In this document: positions 8,245-17,531 of the stretch, in pieces | How the letters are laid out: every line of letters starts with the position of its first letter | How positions within the stretch are numbered: the stretch's first letter is position 1 | Assembly: GCA_002480495.1 (NCBI GenBank) | Contig: DLCG01000016.1 | Location: 7,439-71,438, forward strand | DNA: 64,000 nt | DNA from: Rhodobiaceae bacterium UBA7804 | GTDB lineage: Bacteria; Pseudomonadota; Alphaproteobacteria; Parvibaculales; Parvibaculaceae | Direction of reading: 5' to 3' | The notes under the pieces: generated by a model | What the model was told of the DNA's origin: nothing | Databases searched by the model: none | Seen by the model: the letters and a program-made list of their open reading frames with translations, nothing else | Program-made: the position numbers and the translations under genes

Positions 8245-9516
8245 CTAGGGCAGCCTGTCCTTCAGCGCATAGAAGATCATTCCAGCGACGAGGCCGGGAT
8301 AGCGCAACAGCGTGCCGCCCGGGAATTTCGGCGTCTTGAGCTTCGCCATGACGTCGAAGCGCTCGGCCTGTCCGGCGACGGCTTCCGCAATCAGCTTTCC
8401 GCCCAGCGTCGCGATGTTGATGCCCTGGCCCGAATAGCCATGCGCGAAAATCACGTTCGGCGCCAGACGGCCGAAATTCGGCAGGCGCGTCATGGTGATG
8501 GCGAGCGTCCCGCCCCATGCGTAATCGATGCGCGCATCCTTCAATTGCGGGAAGACGCGAAGCATGGGCTTCTTCACGAAGCTTGCAATATCGTCCGGGA
8601 ATTTCGGTGAGTAGCTTTCACCGCCGCCGAAGAGAAGGCGTCCGTCCGCCGAGAGCCGGTAATAGTCGATGACGAATTTCGTGTCCTGCACGCAGACATC
8701 GTCGCGGATGAGTTCGCGTGCGCGCGCGCCGAGCGGCTCCGTCGCGAGAATGAAATTATTGATCGGCATGATGGTGCCCGCGACGCGCGGCTCAAGCTTG
8801 CCGAGATAGCCGTTGCAGGCGAGGACGACGTGGCGTGCGCGCACAGTGCCGCCCGTGGTGCGCACGGCGGCAGGGTCCGTCTGCGTCACTTCGATGACGG
8901 GTGACTGCTCGTGGATGCGCACACCTTTTTCGCGGGCGGCGCGCGCAAGCCCCAGCGCATAGTTCAGCGGATGAAGATGCGCGCCGCCTTCTTCGAGGAT
9001 GCCGCCGTGATAGCAGTCGGTCGCAACCATCTCGCGGATTTCCTCGCGCGGAACGTAGCGCATGGCCGTGTAGCCGTAGTCCTTCGCGAGATGCTCGACC
9101 TCTTCCTTCAGCCAGTTCGCATCGCCGCGCTTCCATCCCGCATGGAGAAGGCCGGGCTTCAGATCGCAATCGATCCTGTGGCGCGCGATGAGGTCCTTCA
9201 CCAGCGCATTGCTTTCGAGGCCGAGATCCCAGAGGCGGCGCGCCCATTCGCGGCCAAGCATTTCTTCGAGCGAACGCTGATCCTTGCGCTGGCCCACGCC
9301 GAGCTGGCCGCCATTGCGCCCCGACGCGCCCCAGCCGATGCGTTCGGCTTCGAGAACCACGACGGAATAGCCGCGCTCCGCGAGATGAAGCGCGGCGGAA
9401 AGTCCCGTATAACCCGCACCCACCACGCAGACATCGGCTTCCTCGTCGCCTGCGAGCGGCGCCGGGGGCGTATGATCGTTCGCCGTTGCGGCGTAGTAGG
9501 AGGGAGGATGGGCCAT
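8245..9516 (-). CDS. FAD-dependent oxidoreductase (DAO/PuuB-like)
   Basis: A 423-residue flavoprotein of the D-amino-acid-oxidase family. Its N-terminal Rossmann motif is GAGYTG (33-38), followed by the conserved VLEAERIGWGASGRNGGQL, a good match to gamma-glutamylputrescine oxidoreductase-type enzymes. A second dinucleotide-binding strand (HVVLACNGY) and a C-terminal GHGYSGQG-like FAD segment (FAHGYSGQGINIATL) are visible. It probably oxidises an amine or amino acid. It starts 5 bp after the stop of the small monooxygenase-like gene and is likely co-transcribed with it. The substrate is uncertain. Confidence 0.88.
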   Translation of the reverse strand: MAHPPSYYAATANDHTPPAPLAGDEEADVCVVGAGYTGLSAALHLAERGYSVVVLEAERIGWGASGRNGGQLGVGQRKDQRSLEEMLGREWARRLWDLGLESNALVKDLIARHRIDCDLKPGLLHAGWKRGDANWLKEEVEHLAKDYGYTAMRYVPREEIREMVATDCYHGGILEEGGAHLHPLNYALGLARAAREKGVRIHEQSPVIEVTQTDPAAVRTTGGTVRARHVVLACNGYLGKLEPRVAGTIMPINNFILATEPLGARARELIRDDVCVQDTKFVIDYYRLSADGRLLFGGGESYSPKFPDDIASFVKKPMLRVFPQLKDARIDYAWGGTLAITMTRLPNFGRLAPNVIFAHGYSGQGINIATLGGKLIAEAVAGQAERFDVMAKLKTPKFPGGTLLRYPGLVAGMIFYALKDRLP

Positions 9517-9521
9517 GCGTC

Positions 9522-9797
9522 TCAGATTTCCACTTTCTCGTCCTTGCGGTCATCCGCATAGATGTCGCAGAGGTCGAGACAGGCTTCGAAAGGCGCGCTG
9601 TCGCGCGTGTTCTCCAGCGCGTCCTCGTCTTCCCATTCGCTGCGGAAGATCACCTTGTCGCCATCCTGCGTGACGCTGGAGGAAATGAAGCCGCGCGGCG
9701 GATTGCGGTCGAACTCGCGCTCCTTGTAGGCGCGGAGCTGGGTCAGGATGTGGTCGGCTTGCGAGGTCTCGAAGGTAATCAACAGGGCGACGGCCAT
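9522..9797 (-). CDS. Antibiotic biosynthesis monooxygenase-like (ABM fold) protein
   Basis: A 91-residue protein with the strand-helix-strand pattern of dimeric alpha+beta barrel proteins: MAVALLITFET, a helix, RGFISSSVTQDGDKVIFRSEWEDEDA, then a C-terminal helix and acidic tail. This resembles ABM/DUF family monooxygenases or stress-responsive barrels. It lies immediately upstream of the FAD oxidoreductase (5 bp gap) and shares its promoter, suggesting a joint oxidative step. The family call is by fold pattern and is moderate. Confidence 0.6.
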   Translation of the reverse strand: MAVALLITFETSQADHILTQLRAYKEREFDRNPPRGFISSSVTQDGDKVIFRSEWEDEDALENTRDSAPFEACLDLCDIYADDRKDEKVEI

Positions 9798-9990
9798 TTC
9801 TTCTCCGGTTCGTTCTTCTCTCCCGCTGTTCGGGCGGGCTCATGCGGTCGGGCATGTTCTATAGCATGAGGCTCTATAGCATGAAGCGCCAACAATCGCG
9901 CCCATGCGGCGCATTGGCGCTTTGCGCGGCTCCGTCCGCGCGGCAAGATACCGTCAAAACAAGCCATAATGACAAGGGAGACGGCGGAAA

Positions 9991-10797
9991 ATGGGACGTG
10001 TATCGGGAAAGGTCGCGATCGTCACGGGCGCGGCGAAAGGTCTCGGTGAAGCGACGGCGAAAGCACTGGCGCGCGAGGGCGCCAAAGTGGTCTGCAGCGA
10101 TCTCGACGAGGCGGCCGGGCAGGCAGTGGCCGACGCCATCGCCAATGAGGGCGGCGCTGCCACGTTCATCCGCCATGACGTGGTGAACGAGGCCGAGTGG
10201 GAAGCGGTGGTGAAACATGCCGAGGACCGTTTCGGCGGGCTTCATGTGCTGGTCAACAATGCGGGCATCGCGCCGGAGGGCGGGCCCATCGAGGAGAAGA
10301 CGCTTGAATCCTGGCGGCGCACCATCGCGATCGATCTCGACAGCGTGTTTCTCGGCTGCAAGCACGGCATTCGCGCGATCAAGAAATACACGGCGAAAGG
10401 CGGGGCTGGCGGCTCCATCATCAATCTCTCGTCGATCCTCGGCCTTGTCGGCCAGCCCAATGCGAGCGACTACAATGCGGCGAAAGGCGGTGTCCGTCTG
10501 CTGACGAAATCGGCCGCGCTCGAATGCGCGGAAGCGGGCTACAACATTCGCGTGAATTCCATTCACCCAGGTTATATCGACACGCCGATGGTGAAGGATG
10601 CGCTCAATCGCGGCGTGGTGCAGGGGCAACAGGTGGGCCCGAACGAGATGCGCGAGCTGCTCATCATGATGCATCCGATCGGCCGGCTTGGCGTTGCGGA
10701 CGAGATCGCGAATGCAGCGCTTTTCCTCGCAAGCGACGAGTCGAGCTTCATGACGGGGTCGGAAGTCGTCGTGGACGGGGGGTACACGACGCGTTGA
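9991..10797 (+). CDS. SDR family oxidoreductase (hydroxysteroid dehydrogenase-like)
   Basis: A 268-residue SDR with TGAAKGLG (12-19), D37 ending strand 2 (NAD preference), NNAG (89-92), Ser147/148 and YNAAK (161-165). The N-terminal MGRVSGKVAIVTGAAKGLGE closely resembles bacterial 3/17-beta-hydroxysteroid and cyclohexanol dehydrogenases. All catalytic residues are intact. A GGGAG site precedes ATG at 9991. It is monocistronic. The steroid or alicyclic alcohol substrate is inferred only from family resemblance. Confidence 0.9.
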   Translation: MGRVSGKVAIVTGAAKGLGEATAKALAREGAKVVCSDLDEAAGQAVADAIANEGGAATFIRHDVVNEAEWEAVVKHAEDRFGGLHVLVNNAGIAPEGGPIEEKTLESWRRTIAIDLDSVFLGCKHGIRAIKKYTAKGGAGGSIINLSSILGLVGQPNASDYNAAKGGVRLLTKSAALECAEAGYNIRVNSIHPGYIDTPMVKDALNRGVVQGQQVGPNEMRELLIMMHPIGRLGVADEIANAALFLASDESSFMTGSEVVVDGGYTTR

Positions 10798-10801
10798 AGG
10801 C

Positions 10802-10948
10802 TCAGCGCGGATCGGGGGCGAGAAGCGCGCGTTGCGCGCCCCCGGGGCCGGGCTCCGGCGGAAAGCGCGATTGCGCGAGGGCGATCAAGGCGGCCACCGT
10901 CAGCGCGACGGCGGCGAATGTCAGAAATCTGCGGGCACGCCGGGACAT
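10802..10948 (-). CDS. Small single-pass membrane protein
   Basis: A 48-residue protein: MSRRARRFLTFAAVALTVAALIA gives a positively charged start and one membrane helix, followed by a short Pro-rich tail ending LLAPDPR. ATG at 10948 follows a GAGAGGA site. It converges with the SDR gene (4 bp apart). There is no homology I recognise; it may be a real small inner-membrane protein, but short frames are common in high-GC DNA. Confidence 0.4.
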   Translation of the reverse strand: MSRRARRFLTFAAVALTVAALIALAQSRFPPEPGPGGAQRALLAPDPR

Positions 10949-11184
10949 GGCCGTCTTATCCTCTCCGATCCTCTCCGGGCCCGCATGGGCCTTTTCCTTA
11001 CCCTGCGGAAAGGTTGCACAAGCCGGGAGAGCCGCATATCGGACCAAGCGCCGCAGCCTGCCGGCGCTGGGGCGCGGGGGAGGAGTTGCGGGTTTGCACC
11101 CTCGGGCTCAGTTCGTTAAAACCTCCGGCAGCGCCCCGGCCAAGCCGCGCGGCCCCCTTTATGCAGCGTCGACAGGAGAGCTTC

Positions 11185-11394
11185 TTGGACAAGACCGAAA
11201 TTCGTCGTCTCGAGGCCTATCTGCGCCAGAAGTTCCAATTGCCGTCGATCGAGGTGCGTCAGCGCCCGCAGAAGGACGATTCCGTCGAAGTGAATATCGG
11301 CGACGAGTTCATCGGCGTGATCTTCAAGGATGACGAGGAGGGCGAGGTGTCCTACGCCTTCAACATGGCGATTCTCGACATCGACCTGCCCTGA
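11185..11394 (+). CDS. DUF3126 family protein
   Basis: A 69-residue cytosolic protein matching DUF3126, a small alphaproteobacterial family of unknown function: DKTEIRRLEAYLRQKF, then RPQKDDSVEVNIGDEFIGV and a final NMAILDIDL strand. The start is TTG at 11185, 7 bases behind AGGAGAG, giving the canonical (M)DKxEIxRLE N-terminus; the ATG 24 bases further upstream would ignore that ribosome site. It is isolated between unrelated genes. Confidence 0.85.
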   Translation: MDKTEIRRLEAYLRQKFQLPSIEVRQRPQKDDSVEVNIGDEFIGVIFKDDEEGEVSYAFNMAILDIDLP

Positions 11395-11406
11395 GGCGGG
11401 CTGGGC

Positions 11407-12171
11407 TCAATCCAGTATCGGCCCCTGAAGGTCGTCCATCGGCTCGAGGGTTTCAAAGCCCTGCACGAGCGAGAGGATGGCCTTGTCTATCTCCCGCCAG
11501 TCGTCGAGATGGCTCCGCTTGTATCGGTAGCCGAGTTCGAGGTTCGGCCCGATGAGCAGGGAACGCATGCAGTTCGGGCTTTCGACGAGCGCGCTCCGGC
11601 GGTCGCAGATGATGAGCGTCATGCGGTCTTCCGCATCCTTGCCGACGAAGAGATCCTGACCGGCATAGCCCGACTCGTCGTTGAAGGCGAATAGCTGCAG
11701 CCCGTCCGGCCCGGCTTGCGGCTCGCCTTCGGCCAGATATTTCGAATAGATCGTCTTCAGGCGGCGCGCCGAATTGAGCGGCGTTGCCGCCTCCTTCAGC
11801 GAAAAATAGACGACATTGGCCCGCACAGAATTGTCGTCGAATTCGGCCTGCCTTTCCGGCGACCAGGGCGCGAGATCGGGAAGCAGGGCATGCATGTCGA
11901 GCATGGGCTGGCGCCCGCCCGTGCGCTGGTTCGGATAGCGCGTGTAGTGCTCGGGCACCATGAACCGCGTGTTGCCGACGATGACTTCGATATTCTCCTC
12001 GGCGGCGCTGGCGCGGGGGTCCATGCCGAGTATTTCGCCGGGCGTCGGGCCGAAATAATAGTAGAGGAAGGCGCCTGAAAAGATCAGCACCCCGGCCAGC
12101 ACGAGCAGGGGGATGATCCAGGCCGGCCTTTCCCTGACCAGTTCGTCTCCCGATTGATTGCCTCGCGCCAC
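11407..12171 (-). CDS. Membrane-anchored hypothetical protein
   Basis: About 254 residues: a short cytosolic N-terminus, one membrane helix (WIIPLLVLAGVLIFSGAFLY) and a large exported domain of about 200 residues with NTRFMVPEHYTRYP, a VYFSLKEA strand and NCMRSLLIGPNLELGYRYKR. GTG at 12171 with an AGGGGA site is chosen over more distal starts. The C-terminal part has alternating strands but no motif I recognise. It is convergent with the DUF3126 gene. Function unknown; probably a periplasm-facing inner-membrane protein. Confidence 0.7.
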   Translation of the reverse strand: MARGNQSGDELVRERPAWIIPLLVLAGVLIFSGAFLYYYFGPTPGEILGMDPRASAAEENIEVIVGNTRFMVPEHYTRYPNQRTGGRQPMLDMHALLPDLAPWSPERQAEFDDNSVRANVVYFSLKEAATPLNSARRLKTIYSKYLAEGEPQAGPDGLQLFAFNDESGYAGQDLFVGKDAEDRMTLIICDRRSALVESPNCMRSLLIGPNLELGYRYKRSHLDDWREIDKAILSLVQGFETLEPMDDLQGPILD

Positions 12172-12385
12172 GGCTTGTCCCCTCGCGGTTCGACCCGGGA
12201 TGTTTCGCATTGATACAGGCCCGGCGCAAACCGGCACGGGAAGACGTTCCCAATCCCGGCACCCGGGAGCCTGTCCTCCCGTCGTTATTTTTATAACCCG
12301 CTGAAATTAAAAGATCATTTCAAATCCGGCGCGGGTGCGGCCCGGTGCCGTCCCCGCTGGTATGCCGCTTGCGGACAAGGCGGGC

Positions 12386-12787
12386 ATGACCCGTTTCGTT
12401 TTCAAATCGCTGATCGTCGCAGGCGCCTTCCTCTATTTCGGGGGCCATATGCCCCTTTCGGAGAATGGCGGCGCGCTCGCCCTTCCGCAGGTCTCCTGCG
12501 AGGCGGACTTCGCTTCCTGCCGTGTCGGCGGCCATGAAATCGCGCTGGGCGAGCGTTCGCCGCTTCTCGCGGAGATCGCGGCGAAGGGGCGGGGAACGCC
12601 GGTCGAGGATCTCAAGCGGGGGCTTGCCGATCCCGAGTTGACCGGGCTTCTCGACCGGCAGGTCATACCGGAATTCGCGATCGCCGCCGTGCAGGCGCAG
12701 ATCGCCGAAGCAGCCGGTCATTTCATCACGACACAGATCAATCAGGGGTTCGACACCGGCGCCGTCATGGCGCACCGGGGCGAATAG
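12386..12787 (+). CDS. Secreted or membrane-anchored hypothetical protein
   Basis: About 133 residues with an N-terminal hydrophobic segment (MTRFVFKSLIVAGAFLYFGG) that is a signal peptide or anchor, followed by a region with two close cysteines (SCEADFASCRVGG) that could form a disulfide, and a helical C-terminus. ATG at 12386 is chosen; an upstream ATG at 12335 gives an unlikely N-terminus. It sits 17 bp before the next small membrane protein, so the two are probably one transcript. No family recognised. Confidence 0.6.
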   Translation: MTRFVFKSLIVAGAFLYFGGHMPLSENGGALALPQVSCEADFASCRVGGHEIALGERSPLLAEIAAKGRGTPVEDLKRGLADPELTGLLDRQVIPEFAIAAVQAQIAEAAGHFITTQINQGFDTGAVMAHRGE

Positions 12788-12804
12788 ACAGGGCGGCGGG
12801 GCTT

Positions 12805-13116
12805 ATGACCGAACTCACGGCTTTCTTCTTTTCCATCGCGACGGGCTTTGTTGCGGCGGGCCTGACCAGCAGCTTCTACAGGCTCGTCACGAACAAGCCG
12901 CCCAGCTTTCAGCTGACCTCCGAGACGATGATGTGGCAACTGATCGGCGTGTTCACGCTGATCTTCGCCGGTCCGACGGTGATCCTGCGCAATGCGCTCC
13001 GGGCGCAGGTGTTCGAGAACCGGCCGCCGTTCTGGATGCTGCTTTCCGGCTGCATCGCAACGATGTGGAGTTTCCTCTCCGGTCTCTTCCTTCTCGGTGT
13101 CTTCCTCGCCGCCTGA
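12805..13116 (+). CDS. Small polytopic membrane protein
   Basis: 103 residues with three hydrophobic segments (roughly residues 5-25, 40-62 and 76-102) separated by short polar loops including LVTNKPPSFQLTSE and ALRAQVFENRP. This conserved-looking pattern suggests a small inner-membrane protein typical of Rhizobiales-type genomes. It follows the secreted hypothetical gene by 17 bp and ends 7 bp before the convergent membrane gene. No enzymatic motif; function unknown. Confidence 0.65.
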   Translation: MTELTAFFFSIATGFVAAGLTSSFYRLVTNKPPSFQLTSETMMWQLIGVFTLIFAGPTVILRNALRAQVFENRPPFWMLLSGCIATMWSFLSGLFLLGVFLAA

Positions 13117-13123
13117 GCGGTCC

Positions 13124-14179
13124 TCAGGCCCTGCGGCGGCGCACGACGCGACGGCCGAGCGCGGTCGCGAAGAGAGCGCCGATACCGCCCGCGATCGCCC
13201 AGACATACTGAAGCGCGATCAGTACGAGGTTCCACGCCGTCTTGAAGGCGCGCAAGCCCGTCTTGCCGGTGATCTCGATGATGCCGCGCGTCTTCGTGCC
13301 GAGCGTTCCGCTCATCTTGCCGATGCGCGCAAGGTCATCCGTGTTGTCGACATATTTCATGAGCCGCACGGTTTCGGCGGGGCCTGCCGCGCGCTCCAGC
13401 GCGGCGACGTCGCTCAGCACGGGCGTTACCTTGGCGAAGGAAACCGTATCCGCATATTCGGTGATCGCGCGGCGGGTGGCCGCCGTGTCCGAAAGGTCGA
13501 CGGCGCGCAGCGTCGTGCCGAGTTTCTCGAAATTCACGGCCTCCTGAAGAATGCGAACGATATCGCGCGTGAAGCTCGCGGTGACCGTGCCTGCCTTCTT
13601 CGCGACTTTCAGGATCGAAACGCCGACGCGGGCGGGAAGTCCGGCGCCGCCCGTCGCGACCGTGGCCGTGGTCGCGGCGAGACCGACGACGGAGAGGCCC
13701 AGGATCATCTTCGAATATTCCTCGCCCCGCACGAGCTTCGTGCCTTCGCTGCCGATATCGCGCACATCGCCGACAACGGTCAGATCCGAGGCCATGGCGC
13801 CCATGAAGGCAGGCGTGTCTCCGCCTTCGCCGGTGACGAAGCCGGTTACGAAACTGCCCGTGTTGCGGGTCACGCGGCGGGAAAAGGCATTCTCCTCGTC
13901 CAGCCGCGCGCGGATTTCGGGATCGAGCGGCATGTCCGCATAATCCGCGATCTCGGCATACATGACCGCGTCGTCATATGAGCCCTCGTCCAGCGCCGCG
14001 CCGATCCTGCGGCTCAGATCGGCGCCGCTCGTCGTTTCGGCGAGTTCCGCCTTGATGAAGGGTTCGGCCGGGATTGCATCGTCGGGCACATATTCGTCGA
14101 GCAGCCCCCGTTCGAACGCGGCCATGAAGGCAAGGGGAAGGACGAGCAGAAAAACGACGAGACTTACAAGAAAACGCAT
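13124..14179 (-). CDS. Hypothetical membrane protein
   Basis: 351 residues: a signal-like N-terminal helix (LVSLVVFLLVLPLAFMAAFE), a polar region with SGADLSRRIGAALDEGSYDDA, a moderately hydrophobic Ala/Val/Gly-rich middle (LGLSVVGLAATTATVATGGAG), helices, and a final membrane helix ending in an Arg cluster (GRRVVRRRRA), which suggests the C-terminus faces the cytosol. ATG at 14179 follows GAGAGGGG. No recognisable domain. It belongs to a run of four unknown membrane or secreted proteins at 11.4-14.2 kb. Confidence 0.7.
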   Translation of the reverse strand: MRFLVSLVVFLLVLPLAFMAAFERGLLDEYVPDDAIPAEPFIKAELAETTSGADLSRRIGAALDEGSYDDAVMYAEIADYADMPLDPEIRARLDEENAFSRRVTRNTGSFVTGFVTGEGGDTPAFMGAMASDLTVVGDVRDIGSEGTKLVRGEEYSKMILGLSVVGLAATTATVATGGAGLPARVGVSILKVAKKAGTVTASFTRDIVRILQEAVNFEKLGTTLRAVDLSDTAATRRAITEYADTVSFAKVTPVLSDVAALERAAGPAETVRLMKYVDNTDDLARIGKMSGTLGTKTRGIIEITGKTGLRAFKTAWNLVLIALQYVWAIAGGIGALFATALGRRVVRRRRA

Positions 14180-14288
14180 GCGGGAAATGCCCCTCTCGCA
14201 TTGCGGGCGGCGGTGCCGCCGCCCTTCAATGGTGCCGCGAATTCAAGCTTGGGCCATCGGGCGGGAGGGTGCAACCCGTGCGCGGGGT

Positions 14289-16286
14289 CTAGCCGCCGAC
14301 CGGCCCGCCTTTTTTTGCCGTGATCGCGAGGATGGAGGGGCGCGGCGGCATTCCTTCGTCGAAATCGGGCCAGCGGGTTGCCGGATCGGCGAAGGTCGAG
14401 GCGCGCTCGAAACCCTTGTAGTTCTTCGTACCGTCCGCCCCCGGATGCTGCACGGCGAGGAAGAGCGTGGTTCCATCCGGCGTGAAGCAGGGGCCGCAGA
14501 CTTCCGCGCCGACGGGTGCGCGGAAGATGCGGCGCGCGATGCCGCGCTTGTCGCCTTGCGTCGCCAGCGCATAGAGCCCGTCCGCGAAACCCGTTGCCGT
14601 CTTCCAGCCGGAACCCTGGTCCGTCGCGACCCAGAGGCGGCCCGTGGGATCGACGGCCATGTTGTCCGGGCAGGCGAACCACTGGTCGCGGGTCGTTTCC
14701 GGATTCCATTCCGCGCCGATGGCAGGGAACAGGGGATCGCCGCACTTCACCAGCAGCGTCCATGAGAAGTTGTCCGCGCCGTGATCGCCACCTTCCGGCG
14801 TCAGTTCCACGATCTGCCCCCAGAGGTTTGTCGCCCGCGGGTTCACGGCGTCGGTCTTCTCGCGTTCCTTCGAATTGGTGAGCGCGACATAGACATGGCC
14901 GGTCGCGTCGTTCGGCGTCACGTCCTCCGGCCGGTCGAGAGGCGTCGCGCCGAGAAGGTCGGCGGCGCGGCGCGCCTCGATCACGACATCGGCCTGAGAG
15001 GCGAAGCCGTTCGTCTCGTCGAGACCGTTCTCGCCATGCACCAGCGGCATCCATTTGCCGCTGCCGTCTTCCTCGAAGCGCGCGACATAAAGCGTACCCT
15101 TCTCGAGAAGCGTCATGTTCTTCGCACGGTCATCGCTCATCTTGTCCGCGCTCACGAACTTGTAGAGATATTCGAAAGCCTGATCGTCGCCCATATAGAC
15201 GGCGATGCGCCCATCCTTCGTCACCGCATTCTCGCAGCCCTCATGCTTGAAGCGGCCGAGCGCCGTATGTTTCACCGGTGTCGAGGCGGGGTCGAGCGGA
15301 TCGACCTCGACGACCCAGCCGAAGCGGTTCGGTTCGCGCGGTTCCTGCGAAAGATCGAAGCGCTTGTGATAATGGCCCCAGGGATAGGAGCGGCTGCCGG
15401 GCACGCCCATGCGCTCATGGTTCGCGGTTTCGCGCGGATCGGCATTCTCGTCCATGAAATAGAAATTGAAGTTCTCTTCCGACATGAGCCATGTGCCCCA
15501 GGGCGTGATGCCTCCGGCGCAGTTGTTGAAGGTGCCCATGACCATCAGGCCTGTCGGGTCCTCGTTCGTCTGCAGGCGCTCATGGCCGGCGGCGGGCCCC
15601 GAAAAGCTCATCGCGGTGGAAAGCGGTGTCAGGCGCCGGTTATATTCGCTGTCCTGAACGACGCGCCATTTGCCATCCGCATCGCGCGCCACCTCGACGA
15701 TGCTGCCGCCATGCGCAGCCATCGAGATCTCGACCACCTCGCGGGTGAAGAAGGCCGCGATCTGCGCGGGCGCCGCGCCGTCGGGAAGACCGGCATGCAT
15801 CAGGTCGTCATTCGTGTATTCGTGATGAACGCAGAGCAACCCCCGGTCGCTTGCCTGCGACCCTTCGGGCAGGGGCACGAAGCCGATGAAATCGTTATTG
15901 TAGCCGAACTGCGCGAGCTGCGCCGATGGGGTCTGGCGGTTCACGTCGAAGGCGGGAGCATCTTTCAGAACCGCATCTCCCCAGCGCACAAGCACCTGCG
16001 CATCGTGATCGGCGGCGACATGATGCGTTTCGTCGATGCCGCGCGGCACTTCCTCGAAGCCGAAAATCGCGTCAGGCCGCGCTTGCGGAGCGTCATCGCA
16101 GGCGGCGAGTGAGAGGACGGCGGAGGAGGCGCTGGCAAGAAGGGCGGCCTTGCCCATTCCCTTCAGGAAGTCGCGGCGCGCGACGCGGCGCTGCCACAGC
16201 GTTGCGAGGGAAGGGGAGGTCGTACGTTCGATACCCCGCTCGTCCGCCGCTTCGAGTTCCTCGCCGAAAGATTTCCGTTCCGTCAT
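14289..16286 (-). CDS. PhoX family phosphatase-like protein (DUF839), Tat-exported
   Basis: A 665-residue protein. The N-terminus carries a twin-arginine signal (RRDFLKG near residues 37-43) and a hydrophobic stretch ending LAAC (Cys63), so it may be a Tat-exported lipoprotein. The mature part has DUF839/PhoX features: PEGSQASDRGLLCVHHEYTND, RMGVPGSRSYPWGHYHKRFD, GRIAVYMGDDQAFEYLYKF and a late CGPCFTPDGTTLFLAVQHPG. PhoX enzymes are Ca/Fe-dependent alkaline phosphatases of the periplasm; substrate here is unproven. ATG at 16286 gives the Tat signal the expected start. No pho box was identified. Confidence 0.87.
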   Translation of the reverse strand: MTERKSFGEELEAADERGIERTTSPSLATLWQRRVARRDFLKGMGKAALLASASSAVLSLAACDDAPQARPDAIFGFEEVPRGIDETHHVAADHDAQVLVRWGDAVLKDAPAFDVNRQTPSAQLAQFGYNNDFIGFVPLPEGSQASDRGLLCVHHEYTNDDLMHAGLPDGAAPAQIAAFFTREVVEISMAAHGGSIVEVARDADGKWRVVQDSEYNRRLTPLSTAMSFSGPAAGHERLQTNEDPTGLMVMGTFNNCAGGITPWGTWLMSEENFNFYFMDENADPRETANHERMGVPGSRSYPWGHYHKRFDLSQEPREPNRFGWVVEVDPLDPASTPVKHTALGRFKHEGCENAVTKDGRIAVYMGDDQAFEYLYKFVSADKMSDDRAKNMTLLEKGTLYVARFEEDGSGKWMPLVHGENGLDETNGFASQADVVIEARRAADLLGATPLDRPEDVTPNDATGHVYVALTNSKEREKTDAVNPRATNLWGQIVELTPEGGDHGADNFSWTLLVKCGDPLFPAIGAEWNPETTRDQWFACPDNMAVDPTGRLWVATDQGSGWKTATGFADGLYALATQGDKRGIARRIFRAPVGAEVCGPCFTPDGTTLFLAVQHPGADGTKNYKGFERASTFADPATRWPDFDEGMPPRPSILAITAKKGGPVGG

Positions 16287-16436
16287 CTGCACCAGCCCCC
16301 GTCTGCTGCCGCCAAGCCTAGGCGGCGGGTTTGACGGAGCGATGACAGCCTGTTTCCGGTGCTTTCCGCAAGTCTCGTATCCCGCGCCCGCCCGTGTCAT
16401 AGTCCGGCAAAAGCACCGTTCGAGGAGGAAATCGAG

Positions 16437-16967
16437 ATGCCCGTCTACGCCCTTGGCGACAACAAGCCGATCCTGCCCGGAGAAGGCGAATACTGGATCG
16501 CGCCCAATGCCGAAGTCATGGGCAATGTGAAGCTAGAGAAGAATGCCAGCGTCTGGTTCGGCGCGGTGCTGCGCGGCGACAACGAGCTCATCACCATCGG
16601 CGAGAACTCGAACGTGCAGGATGGGTCGGTGCTCCACACCGATCCGGGCTCTCCGCTTACCATCGGACCGAACGTGACCATCGGGCATATGGTGATGCTG
16701 CATGGCTGCACCATCGGCGAGGGGAGCCTTGTCGGCATCGGCAGCATCGTTCTGAACAATGCGAAGATCGGGAAGGGCTGCCTCATCGGGGCGAACACGC
16801 TGATCGCCGAGAACAAGGAAATTCCCGACTACTCGATGGTGCTTGGCTCGCCGGGCAAGATCGTGCGCACGCTGGACAAGGAGACGGCGGAGGCGCTGCG
16901 TCTCTCCGCCGACCACTATGTCCATAACTGGCAGCGTTACGCGCGCGAGATGAAACGTCTCGACTGA
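16437..16967 (+). CDS. Gamma-carbonic anhydrase family protein
   Basis: A 176-residue left-handed beta-helix protein with hexapeptide repeats. The three zinc histidines of gamma-carbonic anhydrases are present: H67 (LHTD), H84 (GHMVMLHG) and H89. It resembles the YrdA/PaaY/CaiE group, acting as a trimeric carbonic anhydrase or CoA-thioester-linked hydratase in the cytosol. GAGGAGG precedes ATG. Its TGA overlaps the ATG of the next gene (TGATG), so the two are translationally coupled. Confidence 0.92.
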   Translation: MPVYALGDNKPILPGEGEYWIAPNAEVMGNVKLEKNASVWFGAVLRGDNELITIGENSNVQDGSVLHTDPGSPLTIGPNVTIGHMVMLHGCTIGEGSLVGIGSIVLNNAKIGKGCLIGANTLIAENKEIPDYSMVLGSPGKIVRTLDKETAEALRLSADHYVHNWQRYAREMKRLD

Positions 16968-17428
16968 TGCGTCTTCTCCGCGCGGCGCTTGCGCTTCTTT
17001 TCCTTTCGGCCGTCTGTGCCCGGGCGGACGAGCGCGAGCTGACGATCGAGACGAAGGGTGGTGCGATCCACCGTTTCACGGTCGAGCTCGCGCTGACACC
17101 CGAAGAGATGCAGAAGGGCCTCATGTATCGCACGGAGCTTGAGGCGGATCGCGGCATGCTCTTTTTCTATCCGGTGTGCACGCCCGCGAGCTTCTGGATG
17201 ATGAACACGCTCATTCCGCTCGACATGATATTCATCGGTGCGGATGGGCGGATCGTCCGCATCGCGCAGATGACCGAGCCCGAATCCCTCGAAATCCACG
17301 AATCCGGCGAGCCGGTGAATGGCGTGCTCGAGGTCAGGGGCGGTTTGACGGAGCGTCTCGGCGTCGGGAAAGGCGATTTCGTTCGCCATCCCTGGTTCGG
17401 TGCGGGCGGCGAGGCGCGCTGCGACTGA
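16967..17428 (+). CDS. DUF192 family secreted protein
   Basis: 153 residues with a signal peptide (RAALALLFLSAVCARA) followed by a DUF192 domain: FTVELALTPEEMQKGLMYR, GMLFFYP, SFWMMNTLIPLDMIFI, and a closing GGLTERLGVGKGD. The family is widespread and small, of unknown biochemical role; the structure is a beta barrel. It is translationally coupled to the gamma-carbonic anhydrase gene through a one-base overlap. Probably periplasmic. Confidence 0.88.
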   Translation: MRLLRAALALLFLSAVCARADERELTIETKGGAIHRFTVELALTPEEMQKGLMYRTELEADRGMLFFYPVCTPASFWMMNTLIPLDMIFIGADGRIVRIAQMTEPESLEIHESGEPVNGVLEVRGGLTERLGVGKGDFVRHPWFGAGGEARCD

Positions 17429-17531
17429 TTTTGCGGGCCGCCATCTCCAAATTGGAGCGGTCCGCCGGGATTTGCTCTAAAGTCCGCTCACCGACATGCA
17501 AAGACATGAAATTTCCGGCAGGGAGGAAAAG

